DNA from: Hyphomicrobiales bacterium
Lineage (GTDB): Bacteria > Pseudomonadota > Alphaproteobacteria > Rhizobiales > Beijerinckiaceae
DNA length: 40,420 nt
NCBI GenBank assembly: GCA_028290405.1
Contig: JAQGJX010000012.1
Coordinates: 1 to 40,420, forward strand
Reading direction: 5' to 3'
In this document: positions 1-9,417 of the stretch, piece after piece
Layout of the letters: each line of letters begins with the position of its first letter
Numbering within the stretch: position 1 is the stretch's first letter
Program-made: the position numbers and the translations under genes
Notes under the pieces: model-generated
Seen by the model: the letters and a program-made list of their open reading frames with translations, nothing else
What the model was told of the DNA's origin: nothing
Database searches by the model: none

Positions 1-447
1 GAAGAAGTAGTGTTGCTTGGTGTTGAGCACGAGGCCCAGCGCCTTGGTTTTCTACACGTCGGCCGGCATCGGAGTGCGGCCGCTCGCCTTGGCGGCGGGG
101 GACGGCGCTAAGCCGCCGACCACCAGCACGAGCTCAAGCGCCACGATGACCCCGATGAGCGCGCCCACCGGCAGGTATTGCAAAAAGCCCTGCTTCAGCT
201 CGGCGAAGTCCACGTCCAGCATCATGACGACGAACAGGAAGAGCACCGCCACGGCGCCGACGTACACGACGATGAGGATCATCGCGAGGAACTCGGCCCC
301 CAGCAGGATGAACAGGCCCGAGGCGTTCACGAACGCCAGGATGAGGAAGAGGACCGAGTGCACGGGATTGCGCGCCGCGATCACCATGAACGCCGAGGCG
401 ATCATGAGCGCGGAGAAGAGGTAGAAGAAGGCGGCTGCCACGGTCAT
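1..447 (-). pseudogene. nuoJ: NADH-quinone oxidoreductase subunit J, interrupted by an in-frame amber codon and cut by the window edge
   Basis: NuoJ is a membrane-arm subunit of proton-pumping complex I. From ATG at 447 the protein runs 131 residues with hydrophobic segments near residues 5-22, 28-48, 54-76 and 92-112, then stops at TAG (52-54). Normal NuoJ is about 200 residues. Beyond the TAG the same frame stays open to base 1 and reads KTKALGLVLNTKQHYFF, which matches the conserved loop (NT-ALG-VLYT-type) leading to the last NuoJ helix. The most likely ancestral codon is TCG (Ser) or another sense codon one change away. Either this is a real nonsense mutation or a base error. It lies last of the visible nuo genes, downstream of nuoI with a 49-bp gap. 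The 3' end and nuoK lie outside the window. Confidence 0.85.
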
Positions 448-496
448 CGTTTCATTCCCATCAGCGGCCTCCTCCCCATGAACGGGGAGAAGGGCT

Positions 497-985
497 TTAG
501 CGGTACGCGGCGTCGGCCGCGATGTTGCGGGCGATCTCGCGCTCCCAGCGCGCGCCGTTGTCCAGCAGGCGTTGCTTGTCGTAGAGCAGTTCTTCGCGCG
601 TCTCGACGGCGAACTCGGCGTTCGGACCTTCCACGATGGCGTCCACCGGGCAGGCTTCCTGGCAGAAGCCGCAGTAGATGCACTTCACCATGTCGATGTC
701 ATAGCGGGTCGTGCGGCGCGTGCCGTCGTTGCCCCGCGGCCCCGCCTCGATGGTGATGGCCTGCGCGGGGCAGATGGCCTCGCACAGCTTGCAGGCGATG
801 CAGCGCTCTTCCCCATTGGGGTAGCGGCGCAGCGCATGCTCGCCACGGTAGCGCGGCGATTGCGGATTTTTCTCGTGCGGATAGTTGATGGTCGCCTTCG
901 GCTTGAAGAAATAGCGCATCGACAGCGCGAACGCGCCGACGAACTCCTTCAGGAAAACGGACCGGGCCGCCTGGTCGAGCCTCAT
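497..985 (-). CDS. nuoI: NADH-quinone oxidoreductase subunit I (two [4Fe-4S] clusters)
   Basis: This is the complex I peripheral-arm subunit that carries clusters N6a and N6b and passes electrons from NuoG towards NuoB. It has 162 residues, the usual size for the family. Two ferredoxin motifs are visible, [12 protein letters not shown] near residues 62-73 and [12 protein letters not shown] near 102-113. The N-terminus has the expected amphipathic segment ([15 protein letters not shown]). The ATG at 985 overlaps the stop of the small upstream membrane gene by 3 bases (ATGA), so translation is probably coupled. The gene lies within the nuo operon and is read towards nuoJ. Nothing in it looks damaged. 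Confidence 0.97.
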   Translation of the reverse strand: MRLDQAARSVFLKEFVGAFALSMRYFFKPKATINYPHEKNPQSPRYRGEHALRRYPNGEERCIACKLCEAICPAQAITIEAGPRGNDGTRRTTRYDIDMVKCIYCGFCQEACPVDAIVEGPNAEFAVETREELLYDKQRLLDNGARWEREIARNIAADAAYR

Positions 986-1239
986 CGGGCTACTCCCCCT
1001 GGTGACATCATGGCGCCGGCCGCATAGCCGACGAGCGGAAAGACAAGAAACGAGGTCGCCATCAGCACGCGCTTGATGGGCAGCATGCGGCGGGCGAAAT
1101 CGCGCCGTGCGACGGACTCGTCCTCGGACAGGCCCCGCGTGCCCACGCGCGCCACCACCGAGAGGGCGAGCACGTAGTTCAGCGCCCCCACGACGAGACC
1201 GACCAAGGCGCCGTTGGCGCTTGCCGACGACAGGCCCAT
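982..1239 (-). CDS. Small two-helix membrane protein between nuoH and nuoI, function unknown
   Basis: The predicted protein has 85 residues, starting at ATG 1239 and stopping at TGA 982-984. It has a hydrophobic segment at about residues 11-31, a charged loop rich in Arg/Asp/Glu (32-58) and a second hydrophobic segment at about 59-78. The start shares one base with the nuoH stop (TGATG) and the stop overlaps the nuoI start (ATGA), so the ORF is coupled on both sides. That makes it very likely translated. I recognise no family. nuo operons of some alphaproteobacteria, such as Rhodobacter capsulatus, contain unidentified reading frames, and this may be one of that kind. A role as an accessory or assembly protein for complex I is inference only. 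Confidence 0.7.
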   Translation of the reverse strand: MGLSSASANGALVGLVVGALNYVLALSVVARVGTRGLSEDESVARRDFARRMLPIKRVLMATSFLVFPLVGYAAGAMMSPGGVAR

Positions 1240-2261
1240 CAGCGCCACCCGTAGACTTGGAGGACCTGCAACACGCCCGCCACCGCGATGACCATGAACA
1301 GCGAGATCGGCAGGAAGACCTTCCAGCCCAGGCGCATCAATTGGTCGTAGCGATAGCGCGGCACGAAGGCCTTCACCATGGCGAACATGAAGAACACCAG
1401 CGAGACCTTGAGCACGAACCAGACGACGCCCGGCACAAGCGTGAAGGGCGCGAACGGGATCGGGGACAGCCAGCCGCCCATGAACAGGATGACGGTGAGC
1501 GCGCACATGGTGACGATGGCCACGTACTCGCCCAGCATGAACAGCATGTACGGCACGGACGAATATTCGACCATGAAGCCCGCCACCAGTTCGGATTCGG
1601 CTTCCACCAGATCGAAGGGCGGACGGTTCGTTTCGGCCAGCGCAGAGACGAAGAAGATGATGAACATCGGGAAGAGCGGCAGCCAGTACCAGCCCAGGAT
1701 GCCGTAGGCGGTGTCCTGCGCGCGCACGATTTCGGTCAGGTTCAGCGAACCGGCCACCAGCAGCACGGTGACGATGACGAAGCCGATGGAGACTTCGTAG
1801 CTCACCATCTGGGCGGCGGAGCGCAGCGCCGAGAGGAACGGATACTTGGAGTTCGACGCCCAGCCGCCCATGATGACGCCATAGACGCCCAAGGACGAAA
1901 TGGCGAAAATGTAGAGGACGCCGACGTTCAGGTCCGCCACCGCCCAGCCGTCCATCACCGGCACGACGGCCCATGCGGCGAGCGCCAGCATGCCGGAGAC
2001 GAAGGGCGCCAGCAGGAACACGCCCTTGTTGGCGCCGTCCGGAATCACAGGCTCCTTCAGCACGAACTTCAGCATGTCGGCGAAGGACTGCAACAGGCCC
2101 CAGGGGCCCACCACGTTGGGACCGCGGCGCAACTGCACCGCCGCCCAGACCTTGCGGTCGGCGTAGAGGTAATAGGCGACGAAGATCAGCAGGGCGACCA
2201 GCGTCAGCAGGCTCTTGCCGATCAGGATGAGGAGGGGAAGAAACCAGGAGAAGTCCATCAT
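1239..2261 (-). CDS. nuoH: NADH-quinone oxidoreductase subunit H
   Basis: NuoH is the membrane subunit that joins the peripheral and membrane arms and forms part of the quinone chamber. The start is placed at the first of two adjacent ATG codons (2261 or 2258), with GGAG just upstream and two bases after the nuoG stop; this gives about 340 residues, normal for NuoH. It contains about eight hydrophobic helices. The conserved loops include [30 protein letters not shown] and [20 protein letters not shown], the last being the Glu-rich quinone-site loop. It sits between nuoG and the small coupled membrane gene. Confidence 0.96.
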   Translation of the reverse strand: MMDFSWFLPLLILIGKSLLTLVALLIFVAYYLYADRKVWAAVQLRRGPNVVGPWGLLQSFADMLKFVLKEPVIPDGANKGVFLLAPFVSGMLALAAWAVVPVMDGWAVADLNVGVLYIFAISSLGVYGVIMGGWASNSKYPFLSALRSAAQMVSYEVSIGFVIVTVLLVAGSLNLTEIVRAQDTAYGILGWYWLPLFPMFIIFFVSALAETNRPPFDLVEAESELVAGFMVEYSSVPYMLFMLGEYVAIVTMCALTVILFMGGWLSPIPFAPFTLVPGVVWFVLKVSLVFFMFAMVKAFVPRYRYDQLMRLGWKVFLPISLFMVIAVAGVLQVLQVYGWR

Positions 2262-2263
2262 CC

Positions 2264-4318
2264 TCACTCCGCCGCCTGACGATGGCGATCCAGCGCCAGG
2301 GCCGAGCATTCCGCCATGACGGCTGACGCGCGGGCGATGGGGTTGGTCAGGTAGAAGTCGCGCACGCTGGAGGCGAACGCGCCCGGGCCGATCTGGCCGG
2401 CGGGCAACGAAATCAGCGAAGCCGCGTCGCCGGCGGCGATCTCGTCGAGCGCCGCAAAGTGCGGATGCGCGGCGTAGAGCGCGACGCGCAATTGCGCCAG
2501 CGAATCGAACGGAAGGCGCTGGCCCAGCGCATCCGACAAGGCGCGCAGGATCGCCCAGTCCTCGCGCGCGTCGCCGGGCGGGAAGTTGGCGCGCTGCGCA
2601 AGCTGCACGCGGCCTTCGGTGTTCACGAACGTGCCGGACTTTTCCGTATATGTCGCGCCCGGCAGGATGACGTCCGCGCGGTGCGCGCCGCGGTCGCCGT
2701 GCGTGCCGACGTAGACCACGAAGGCGCCGGGAGCGACGTCGATCTCGTCCGCCCCGAGGTTGAACACAAGATCCACGCCGCCGTTGGCGATGGCGGAGGC
2801 GTCAAGACCGCCCTGCCCGGGCGTGAAGCCGAGATCGAGCCCGCCGACGCGCGCAGCCGCCGTGTGCAGCACGCTGAGGCCGTTCCACTCCATCGAGGGG
2901 CGCGCGATCTGCGCGGCCAGCGCGAGGATGGCGGCTCCGTCGGCGCGCGACAGCGCTCCCTGGCCGATGATGACGAGGGGCGCCTTGGCGTTGGCGAGGA
3001 TCTCGCCAAAGCCCTTGCCGGCCGCGACGTCCGCGAGCGTCTCGCCGCCGGCGCCGAGGTACTTGTAGTCGTACGTCAGGTCGGCGGGCTCGCCGATGAG
3101 CGCGATCGGGAAACCGCCCATGCGCCAGCGCTTGCGGATGCGCGCGTTGAGCACGGGCGCTTCCTTGCGCGGGTCGGAGCCGACGATGAGCAGCGCGTCC
3201 GCGCTCTCCACCCCGGCTACGGTGGCGTTGAAGAGATAGCTGGCGCGGCCCAGCGCGGGATCCAGCTTCACGCCGTCCTGGCGGCAATCGACGCTGGCGA
3301 CGCCAAGCTTCTCCATGAGGAGCTTCAGGGCGAACATTTCCTCGACCGTGGCCAGATCGCCCGCGAGCGCGCCGATCTTGCCGGGAGCGGTCGCCTTGGA
3401 GCGCGCCGCGACGGCCGCGAAGGCCTGCGCCCAGGTGGCGGGACGCAGGGCGCCGTTCTCACGCACATAAGGGCGGTCGAGACGCTGCGTCTTCAGGCCG
3501 TCCACGATGTGGCGCGTCTTGTCGGAGATCCACTCCTCGTTCACGGCCTCGTTGATGCGCGGCAGGATGCGCATCACTTCGCGGCCGCGCACGTCGATGC
3601 GGATGGACGAGCCGAGCGCGTCCATGGCGTCCACGGACTCGGTCTTGCCCAGTTCCCAAGGCCGCGCCTTGAACGAGTAGGGCTTGTGCAGCAGCGCGCC
3701 CACCGGGCACAGGTCCGCCACGTTGCCCTGCAGCTCGGAGCCCATGGCGGACTCCAGATACGTGGTGATCTCCATGTCCTCGCCGCGGCCGATGGCGCCC
3801 ATGTCGCCCGTGCCGGCGACTTCCGCCGTGAAGCGGACGCAGCGCGTGCAATGGATGCAGCGGTTCATCGAGGTCTTGACCAGCGGGCCGATGTACTTGT
3901 CTTCCACCGCGCGCTTGTTCTCGGCGAAGCGGGAGGAATCCACGCCGAACGCCATCGCCTGGTCCTGCAGGTCGCACTCTCCGCCCTGGTCGCAGATGGG
4001 GCAGTCGAGCGGATGGTTGATGAGCAGGAACTCCATCACGCCTTCGCGCGCCTTGCGCACCATGGGCGTCTTGGTGTTCACCACCGGCGCCTCGCCGTTG
4101 GGGCCCGGGCGGCAATCGCGCACGGCCCAGGCGCAGGACGCCACTGGCTTGGGGGCGCCCTTGAGTTCAACGAGGCACATGCGGCAATTGCCGGCGATCG
4201 ACAGGCGCTCATGGAAGCAGAATCGCGGGATTTCCGCGCCGGCGGCCTCGCAGGCCTGCAGCAGCGTGTAATCCGCCGGGACGTCAACTTCCTTGCCATC
4301 GACGATGAGCTTGGTCAT
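2264..4318 (-). CDS. nuoG: NADH-quinone oxidoreductase subunit G (Fe-S subunit)
   Basis: This is the largest peripheral-arm subunit of complex I, holding an N-terminal [2Fe-2S] and further [4Fe-4S] clusters. The start [14 protein letters not shown] at 4318 gives 684 residues, normal for alphaproteobacteria; an open frame reaches further upstream but overlaps nuoF and shows no conserved sequence. The 2Fe-2S cysteines lie in [16 protein letters not shown] and VASC. Next come the His/Cys site [15 protein letters not shown] and the [12 protein letters not shown] and CPVGAL motifs. The remainder is a molybdopterin-oxidoreductase-like domain that has lost the cofactor. The gene follows nuoF by 25 bases and is followed by nuoH. 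Confidence 0.97.
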   Translation of the reverse strand: MTKLIVDGKEVDVPADYTLLQACEAAGAEIPRFCFHERLSIAGNCRMCLVELKGAPKPVASCAWAVRDCRPGPNGEAPVVNTKTPMVRKAREGVMEFLLINHPLDCPICDQGGECDLQDQAMAFGVDSSRFAENKRAVEDKYIGPLVKTSMNRCIHCTRCVRFTAEVAGTGDMGAIGRGEDMEITTYLESAMGSELQGNVADLCPVGALLHKPYSFKARPWELGKTESVDAMDALGSSIRIDVRGREVMRILPRINEAVNEEWISDKTRHIVDGLKTQRLDRPYVRENGALRPATWAQAFAAVAARSKATAPGKIGALAGDLATVEEMFALKLLMEKLGVASVDCRQDGVKLDPALGRASYLFNATVAGVESADALLIVGSDPRKEAPVLNARIRKRWRMGGFPIALIGEPADLTYDYKYLGAGGETLADVAAGKGFGEILANAKAPLVIIGQGALSRADGAAILALAAQIARPSMEWNGLSVLHTAAARVGGLDLGFTPGQGGLDASAIANGGVDLVFNLGADEIDVAPGAFVVYVGTHGDRGAHRADVILPGATYTEKSGTFVNTEGRVQLAQRANFPPGDAREDWAILRALSDALGQRLPFDSLAQLRVALYAAHPHFAALDEIAAGDAASLISLPAGQIGPGAFASSVRDFYLTNPIARASAVMAECSALALDRHRQAAE

Positions 4319-4343
4319 CGATTGATCCTTATCCTTGCAGACA

Positions 4344-5654
4344 TCATTCCGCCGCCGCGCGGAAGCCGCGGGCCGGCTCGCTGTGCGGGTTGGCGGCGTA
4401 ATCGTCGATGCGCTTTTCAATTTCGGGGCGGAAGTGGCGGATGAGGCCCTGGATGGGCCAGGCCGCCGCGTCGCCCAGAGCGCAGATCGTGTGCCCTTCG
4501 ATCTGGGTGGACACTTCCAGCAGCATGTCGATTTCGCGCTTCTGGGCGCGGCCTTCGGCCATGCGGTTGACCACGCGCCACATCCAGCCGGTGCCTTCGC
4601 GGCAGGGCGTGCACTGGCCGCAGCTCTCGTGCTTGTAGAAGTACGAGATACGCGCGATGGCGCGGATCACGTCCGTGGACTTGTCCATGACGATCACCGC
4701 CGCCGTGCCAAGGCCGGACTTCAGGCCGCGCAGGGTGTCGAAGTCCATCGGCGCGTCGATGATCTCGTTGGCGGGCACCAGCGGAACCGACGAGCCTCCG
4801 GGGATGACGGCCAGGAGATTGTCCCAGCCGCCGCGTATTCCGCCGCAATGCTTGTCGATCAGCTCGCGGAAGGGGATAGACATCGCCTCCTCCACGTTGC
4901 ACGGCGTGTTGACGTGGCCGGAGACGCAGAACAGCTTGGTGCCGGCGTTGTTCTTGGCGCCAAAGCTCGAGAACCACGCGGCGCCGCGCCGCAGGATCGT
5001 CGGCGCCACGGCGATGGACTCGACGTTGTTCACCGTGGTGGGGCAGCCGTAGAGGCCCATGTTCGCCGGAAACGGGGGCTTCAGGCGCGGCATGCCCTTC
5101 TTGCCCTCGAGGCTCTCCAGCAGCGCGGTTTCCTCGCCGCAGATGTAGGCGCCCGCGCCGTGGTGGACGTAGAGGTCGAACGGGTAGCCGTGGACGTTGT
5201 TCTTGCCGATGAGATTGGCCTCATAGGCCTCGTCCACCGCGGCCTGCAGGCGCTCGCGTTCAAGGATGTATTCGCCGCGAATGTAGATGTAGCAGGCGTG
5301 CGCGCCCATGGAGAACGAGGCGATCAGGCAACCTTCGATCAAAAGGTGCGGATCGTTGCGCATGATCTCGCGATCCTTGCACGTGCCGGGCTCCGACTCG
5401 TCGGCGTTGACCACGAGATAGGACGGGCGCGCGGGATCAGGCTTGGGCATGAACGACCACTTCAGGCCGGTCGGAAAGCCCGCGCCGCCGCGCCCGCGAA
5501 GGCCGGAGGCCTTCATTTCGTTGATGACCCAGTCCTTGCCGCGCTCCAGCAGCAGCTTGGTGCCGTCCCACGCGCCGCGCTGCTTCGCAGCCGCGAGGCC
5601 CGGCGAATGGAAGCCGTAGAGATTGGTGAAGATGCGATCCTTGTCAGCGAGCAT
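4344..5654 (-). CDS. nuoF: NADH-quinone oxidoreductase subunit F (NADH- and FMN-binding)
   Basis: NuoF takes hydride from NADH onto FMN and holds cluster N3. It has 436 residues, the standard length. The glycine-rich NADH/FMN site [13 protein letters not shown] is at residues 54-66, the second loop [14 protein letters not shown] follows in the middle, and the N3 ligands appear in [17 protein letters not shown], with a further Cys in [13 protein letters not shown]. The start ATG 5654 comes 12 bases after the nuoE stop. It is part of the nuo operon and shows no irregularity. Confidence 0.98.
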   Translation of the reverse strand: MLADKDRIFTNLYGFHSPGLAAAKQRGAWDGTKLLLERGKDWVINEMKASGLRGRGGAGFPTGLKWSFMPKPDPARPSYLVVNADESEPGTCKDREIMRNDPHLLIEGCLIASFSMGAHACYIYIRGEYILERERLQAAVDEAYEANLIGKNNVHGYPFDLYVHHGAGAYICGEETALLESLEGKKGMPRLKPPFPANMGLYGCPTTVNNVESIAVAPTILRRGAAWFSSFGAKNNAGTKLFCVSGHVNTPCNVEEAMSIPFRELIDKHCGGIRGGWDNLLAVIPGGSSVPLVPANEIIDAPMDFDTLRGLKSGLGTAAVIVMDKSTDVIRAIARISYFYKHESCGQCTPCREGTGWMWRVVNRMAEGRAQKREIDMLLEVSTQIEGHTICALGDAAAWPIQGLIRHFRPEIEKRIDDYAANPHSEPARGFRAAAE

Positions 5655-5666
5655 GGTTGCGCGTCC

Positions 5667-6389
5667 TCACTTCTTCTCGGTCGCGTCAGCGGCCGCTTTC
5701 GCAGCAGCCTCGGCGGCCGCAGCTTCCGCCTTGGCCTTCTCTTCGTCGAAGCGCGCGCGCCATGAGCCGACGACGGAGCCGTCGTACAGCGCGCCGTCCG
5801 TCAGCGTCGTGCCCTTGCCGGGCTCGGGCTCCGAGGACGCCTTGCCGGTCTGCGAGCCCTTTTTCACCGGGCGTCCGGCGGCGAGGTCGTCGAGCAGCTT
5901 GTTGAAGTTCTCGGGCGTCAGGTCTTCATAATAGTCGTCGTTGATCTGCACCATGGGGGCGTTGCAGCAGGCCCCCAGGCACTCGACCTCAAGCCATGCG
6001 AAATGCCCGTCCGCCGAAACATGGCGCTGCTCGCCGACGCGCTTTTCCAGCACGGCCTTGATGTCGTTGGAGCCGCGCAGCATGCACGGCGTGGTGCCGC
6101 ACATCTGGATGAAGTGGCGTCCGACCGGCTCGAGATTGAACATCGAGTAGAAGGTCGCGATCTCCAGCACGCGGATCGCCGGCATGTCGAGCATCTGCGC
6201 GACCTTCTCGATGGCGGCGCGCGGGAGCCAGTAATCATTCTGCGCCTGCGCCTTCCACAACAGCGGAATGACCGCCGAGGCCTGGCGGCCCGGCGGGTAC
6301 TTGGCGATCTGCGCATCGGCCCACGCGCGGTTGTCGGGCGTGAAGTCGAAAGAGTCCGGCTGGACGTCTGCGAGGCGGCGGACGGTCAT
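5667..6389 (-). CDS. nuoE: NADH-quinone oxidoreductase subunit E ([2Fe-2S]), with an alanine/lysine-rich tail
   Basis: NuoE has a thioredoxin-like fold with cluster N1a and works next to NuoF. The protein has 240 residues. The cluster ligands are visible in MCGTTPCMLRG and ECLGACCNAPM. The first 160 or so residues match the core family. Beyond this is a hydrophilic extension that ends in a stretch dominated by Ala, Lys and Glu (about 215-240), likely a charged helix; such extensions are common in alphaproteobacterial NuoE. The ATG at 6389 lies 37 bases downstream of the nuoD stop. Confidence 0.96.
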   Translation of the reverse strand: MTVRRLADVQPDSFDFTPDNRAWADAQIAKYPPGRQASAVIPLLWKAQAQNDYWLPRAAIEKVAQMLDMPAIRVLEIATFYSMFNLEPVGRHFIQMCGTTPCMLRGSNDIKAVLEKRVGEQRHVSADGHFAWLEVECLGACCNAPMVQINDDYYEDLTPENFNKLLDDLAAGRPVKKGSQTGKASSEPEPGKGTTLTDGALYDGSVVGSWRARFDEEKAKAEAAAAEAAAKAAADATEKK

Positions 6390-6426
6390 CTTGCACCTGA
6401 TCCTGAAAGCGCGTTCATGCTGGCCA

Positions 6427-7620
6427 TCACCGGTCCACCTCGCCGAACACGATGTCGAGCGAGCCGAGAATGGCGCTCACGTCCGCGAGCATGTGTTTGC
6501 GGCACATGAAGTCCATGGCCTGAAGATGGGCGAAGCCGGGCGCACGGATCTTGCAGCGATACGGCTTGTCGGTGCCGTCGGCCACGAGATAGACGCCGAA
6601 CTCGCCCTTGGGGGCCTCGACGGCGGCGTAGACTTCGCCGGCCGGAACGTGGAAGCCCTCGGTGTAGAGCTTGAAGTGATGGATGAGGCCTTCCATCGAG
6701 CGCTTCATTTGCGCGCGCGAGGGCGGCACGATCTTGTTGTCCAGCGCCGAGACAGGCCCCTGCCCGTCCGGCGCCGACAGCTTCTCGACGCACTGCTTCA
6801 TGATGCGCACGGACTGGCGCATCTCTTCCATGCGGATGACCTGACGATCGTAATTGTCGCCGTGGCGCCCGACCGGAATGTCGAACTCCATCTCCTCGTA
6901 GCACTCGTAGGGCTGCGACTTGCGCAGGTCCCACGGGGCGCCCGAGCCGCGCACCATGACGCCCGAGAAGCCCCACTTCCAGCATTCCTCCAGCGACACG
7001 ACGCCGATGTCGACGTTGCGCTGCTTGAAGATGCGGTTGTCGAGAAACAGGTCGGTCAGGTCGTCGCAAACCTTCAGGAACGGGTCGCAGAAGGCCCCGA
7101 TGTCGTCGATCAGCTTCTGCGGGATGTCGCGCGCGACGCCGCCCGGACGGAAATAATTGGCGTGCATCCGTGCGCCGGACGCGCGCTCATAGAACACCAT
7201 CAGCTTCTCGCGCTCCTCGAAGCCCCAGAGCGGCGGCGTCAGCGCGCCCACGTCCATGGCCTGCGTGGTGAGGTTCAGCAAATGCGAGAGCAGGCGCCCG
7301 ATCTCCGAATACAGCACGCGGATGAGCTGCCCGCGGCGGGGAACCTCGACGCCGCAGAGCTTCTCGATGGCCAGGCAGAAGGCGTGCTCCTGGTTCATCG
7401 GCGCCACGTAGTCGAGGCGGTCGAAGTACGGCACGTTCTGCAGGTAGGTGCGCGCCTCCATCAGCTTCTCGGTGCCGCGATGCAGCAGCCCGATATGCGG
7501 ATCGACGCGCTCCACCACCTCGCCGTCCAGCTCCAGCACAAGGCGCAACACGCCATGCGCCGCCGGATGCTGCGGGCCGAAGTTGATGGAGAAGTTACGG
7601 ACGGGAGATTGATCGTTCAT
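6427..7620 (-). CDS. nuoD: NADH-quinone oxidoreductase subunit D (49-kDa type)
   Basis: NuoD lines the quinone-binding cavity together with NuoB. It has 397 residues, typical for a stand-alone NuoD. Recognisable motifs are [15 protein letters not shown] near the N-terminus, [22 protein letters not shown], the [NiFe]-hydrogenase-derived core, and the C-terminal [14 protein letters not shown] with IVFGEVDR at the end. Its start lies about 90 bases downstream of the inserted four-helix-bundle gene and one heptad array, so its spacing from nuoC is abnormal. It may now depend on read-through from the operon promoter. Confidence 0.98.
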   Translation of the reverse strand: MNDQSPVRNFSINFGPQHPAAHGVLRLVLELDGEVVERVDPHIGLLHRGTEKLMEARTYLQNVPYFDRLDYVAPMNQEHAFCLAIEKLCGVEVPRRGQLIRVLYSEIGRLLSHLLNLTTQAMDVGALTPPLWGFEEREKLMVFYERASGARMHANYFRPGGVARDIPQKLIDDIGAFCDPFLKVCDDLTDLFLDNRIFKQRNVDIGVVSLEECWKWGFSGVMVRGSGAPWDLRKSQPYECYEEMEFDIPVGRHGDNYDRQVIRMEEMRQSVRIMKQCVEKLSAPDGQGPVSALDNKIVPPSRAQMKRSMEGLIHHFKLYTEGFHVPAGEVYAAVEAPKGEFGVYLVADGTDKPYRCKIRAPGFAHLQAMDFMCRKHMLADVSAILGSLDIVFGEVDR

Positions 7621-7662
7621 GGGTTTGCCTCAAAGGCAGCCGCGCAGGGAAGAGGCCAAGGG

Positions 7663-7690
7663 GCGAATAGCGAGTGGCGAATAGCGAATA
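7663..7690 (+). repeat. Left array of four 7-bp repeats (GCGAATA type)
   Basis: Four direct 7-bp units, three of them identical and one with two changes, lie just upstream of nuoD. They are the inverted counterpart of the array at 8115-8135. Confidence 0.85.
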
Positions 7691-7713
7691 GAGAGAGGGT
7701 GTGAGCCATGAAC

Positions 7714-8091
7714 CTAACCCTCCGATTTCCGCTGGAGCGAACGAATCAGCGAGCGAAGCATCCTGCCGAGCGCGTCGCATTTTTGCATCATGGGCATAGA
7801 GCCCCCGACGGGCATGAGGCGCACGCGCTCGGACAACAGGAGGCGAGTCTCAAGCTCCTTCAGCGAACCCTGCGCATGCCGAAGAAACTGAACGAAAGAG
7901 CCCGTGCTCTCTCGTCCATGTCCTTCCGCGATGTTGGCCGCCACCGAAGCGGCCGAGCGGCGAATTTGCGACGTCATTCCGTACATCTCTTCCTTCAGGA
8001 AAACACGGGTCACACTGCAGGCTTCCTCAGCAAGCTCCATCGCGTCCCGCCAGACTCTCAGATCGCGATATGAGTTGAAGGTTTCCGTCAC
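7714..8091 (-). CDS. Four-helix-bundle protein, 23S rRNA intervening-sequence (IVP/S23) family
   Basis: From a GTG at 8091 the protein has 125 residues, in the size range of the family. Family hallmarks are visible: FNSYRDLRVWRDAMELAEE at the N-terminus, EEMYGMTSQIRRSAASVAAN in the middle, NIAEGHGR, and the C-terminal long helices with SLKELETRLLLSERV. These proteins form pentameric four-helix bundles related to the Avd accessory proteins of diversity-generating retroelements and are often found in rRNA intervening sequences; their own role is unclear. Here the gene lies inside a protein operon, on the operon strand, and is flanked by inverted heptad arrays. No reverse transcriptase or variable repeat is nearby. 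The start is uncertain because the frame is open further upstream into the repeat. Confidence 0.88.
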   Translation of the reverse strand: MTETFNSYRDLRVWRDAMELAEEACSVTRVFLKEEMYGMTSQIRRSAASVAANIAEGHGRESTGSFVQFLRHAQGSLKELETRLLLSERVRLMPVGGSMPMMQKCDALGRMLRSLIRSLQRKSEG

Positions 8092-8114
8092 AGAAGCCGA
8101 GCTCCCAACCTTTC

Positions 8115-8135
8115 CATTCGCTATTCGCTCTTCGC
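8115..8135 (-). repeat. Right array of three 7-bp repeats, inverted relative to the left array
   Basis: Three tandem heptads on the minus strand match the left array at 7663-7690. They contribute the final codons and the TAG stop of nuoC. Confidence 0.85.
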
Positions 8136-8738
8136 CCCCTGCGCCTTTTCGTCGCCCGGCAGCGCGTAGGGGGTGTCGCCCTCCCACGGCGACAGGAAAT
8201 CGAACTGGCGGAATTCCTGGGTCAGGCGCACGGGTTCGTTCACCACGCGCTTCTGGGCGTCGTCGTAGCGCACCTCCACGAAGCCCGTCATGGGGAAGTC
8301 CTTGCGCAGCGGATGCCCCTCGAACCCGTAGTCGGTGAGGATGCGGCGCAGGTCCGGATGGCCCGAGAACGGCACGCCGAACAGGTCCCACACTTCGCGC
8401 TCGAACCAGTTGGCGCACGGGAAGGCCGGGATCGCGGAGGCGAGCGCCTCGTCCTCGGCCACGGCGGTCTTGATGCGGATGCGGCGGTTATGGCGGGGCG
8501 ACAGCAGGTGATAGACCACGTCGAAGCGCTTCTCGCGCGTGGGATAGTCAACGGCCGTCAGGTCGATGAACGAGATGAACAGGCAATCGGGCGCATCGCG
8601 CAGGTAGGTCAGCGTCTCGACGATGGCGGCGGCGTCGACGCACAGGTTCAACTCGCCGTATTCGACATACGCGCGCGGCGCAGCGCCGGGCAGCGCGGCG
8701 GCGATGGCGTCGCCAAGAGCCTTGAGTTCATCGTCCAT
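8121..8738 (-). CDS. nuoC: NADH-quinone oxidoreductase subunit C (30-kDa type)
   Basis: NuoC is a peripheral-arm scaffold subunit that contacts NuoD and NuoI. The start [12 protein letters not shown] at 8738 gives 205 residues, normal for alphaproteobacteria; an open frame extends upstream but overlaps nuoB and is not conserved. Motifs include [18 protein letters not shown]-like [19 protein letters not shown] and [19 protein letters not shown], the signature of the family. The C-terminus ends [12 protein letters not shown], whose last codons and stop come from the heptad array of the inserted island, so the native tail may have been replaced. Confidence 0.96.
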   Translation of the reverse strand: MDDELKALGDAIAAALPGAAPRAYVEYGELNLCVDAAAIVETLTYLRDAPDCLFISFIDLTAVDYPTREKRFDVVYHLLSPRHNRRIRIKTAVAEDEALASAIPAFPCANWFEREVWDLFGVPFSGHPDLRRILTDYGFEGHPLRKDFPMTGFVEVRYDDAQKRVVNEPVRLTQEFRQFDFLSPWEGDTPYALPGDEKAQGAKSE

Positions 8739-8756
8739 GGACCAGCTGTCCCCCTG

Positions 8757-8788
8757 AGCCCGAAGGGCTGTGCGGGCCCTGAGCCCGC
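8757..8788 (-). other. Two adjacent hairpins in the nuoB-nuoC gap
   Basis: In the 97-base gap between nuoB and nuoC there are two short inverted repeats: AGCCC-GAA-GGGCT (8757-8769) and GCGGGC-CCTGA-GCCCGC (8772-8788). Neither is followed by a T run, so they are more likely RNA processing or stability elements than terminators. Confidence 0.45.
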
Positions 8789-8835
8789 GGTCTGTTAGGC
8801 GTGCGCGCGGCGGGCCCGGAGGGTCCGCTCGCGAT

Positions 8836-9417
8836 TTAGCGTTCGATCGTGCCGAGGCGGCGGATCTTCTTTTGCAGGAGCAGCACGCCGTAGAGCAGCG
8901 CTTCCGCGGACGGCGGGCACCCGGGCACATAAATGTCCACGGGCACGATGCGGTCGCAGCCGCGCACCACCGAATACGAGTAATGGTAGTACCCGCCGCC
9001 GTTGGCGCAGGAGCCCATCGAGATGACGTAGCGCGGCTCGGGCATCTGGTCGTAGACCTTGCGGAGCGCGGGAGCCATCTTGTTGGTGAGCGTGCCGGCC
9101 ACGATCATCACGTCCGACTGGCGCGGCGAGGCGCGGGGCGCGAAGCCGAATCGCTCGGCGTCGTAGCGCGGCATGGACATCTGCATCATCTCGACCGCGC
9201 AGCACGCCAGGCCGAAGGTCATCCACATGAGCGAGCCGGTGCGCGCCCAGGTGATGAGGTCCTCGGTGGCGGTGAGGATGAAGCCCTTGTCGGCCAACTG
9301 GTCGCTGACGTTCATGAAGAACGCGTCGTCCGCGCCGATCGGCTTGCCGGTCGACGGGTCCACGATGCCGCGCGGAGCGGGCGCGATGAGAGGCGAAGGC
9401 GAACCTGTATTCTGCAT
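8836..9417 (-). CDS. nuoB: NADH-quinone oxidoreductase subunit B (cluster N2)
   Basis: NuoB carries the terminal [4Fe-4S] cluster N2 that reduces quinone. The start [14 protein letters not shown] at 9417 shares one base with the nuoA stop (TGATG) and gives 193 residues; an upstream in-frame start lies inside nuoA and is less likely. The N2 ligands are the tandem Cys72-Cys73 in [12 protein letters not shown], Cys137 in [10 protein letters not shown] and Cys167 in [10 protein letters not shown]. The N-terminal extension of about 30 residues before the conserved core is usual for alphaproteobacteria. Confidence 0.97.
   Translation of the reverse strand: MQNTGSPSPLIAPAPRGIVDPSTGKPIGADDAFFMNVSDQLADKGFILTATEDLITWARTGSLMWMTFGLACCAVEMMQMSMPRYDAERFGFAPRASPRQSDVMIVAGTLTNKMAPALRKVYDQMPEPRYVISMGSCANGGGYYHYSYSVVRGCDRIVPVDIYVPGCPPSAEALLYGVLLLQKKIRRLGTIER

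Larger units (their letters stand above)
7660..8139. mobile_element. Four-helix-bundle gene island flanked by inverted arrays of a 7-bp repeat, inserted between nuoC and nuoD
   Basis: The left flank (7663-7690) is four tandem heptads, GCGAATA, GCGAGTG, GCGAATA, GCGAATA. The right flank (8115-8135), read on the minus strand, is three heptads, GCGAAGA, GCGAATA, GCGAATG. Both arrays are preceded by a run of G, so the flanks are inverted copies. Between them lies one small gene. The nuoC stop codon TAG falls inside the right array, so the last residues of NuoC are encoded by it. There is no transposase, so movement, if any, must be in trans or by an unknown route. Calling it mobile is inference from the structure and from its position within an otherwise contiguous operon. 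Confidence 0.65.

Noticed and set aside
52-54. Amber codon as a site for pyrrolysine
   Set aside because: Other genes here use TAG as an ordinary stop (nuoC, MarR, chemoreceptor), and no pyl genes are visible.
2459-4444. Long open frame on the plus strand opposite nuoG
   Set aside because: It is an antisense shadow produced by GC-rich codon bias; nuoG on the other strand has clear Fe-S motifs and the plus frame has no recognisable domain.
7714-8091. Avd of a diversity-generating retroelement
   Set aside because: No reverse transcriptase, template repeat or variable repeat is found nearby.
7660-8139. Heptad arrays read as a CRISPR array
   Set aside because: Units are 7 bases with no spacers and lie inverted around one gene; no cas genes are present.
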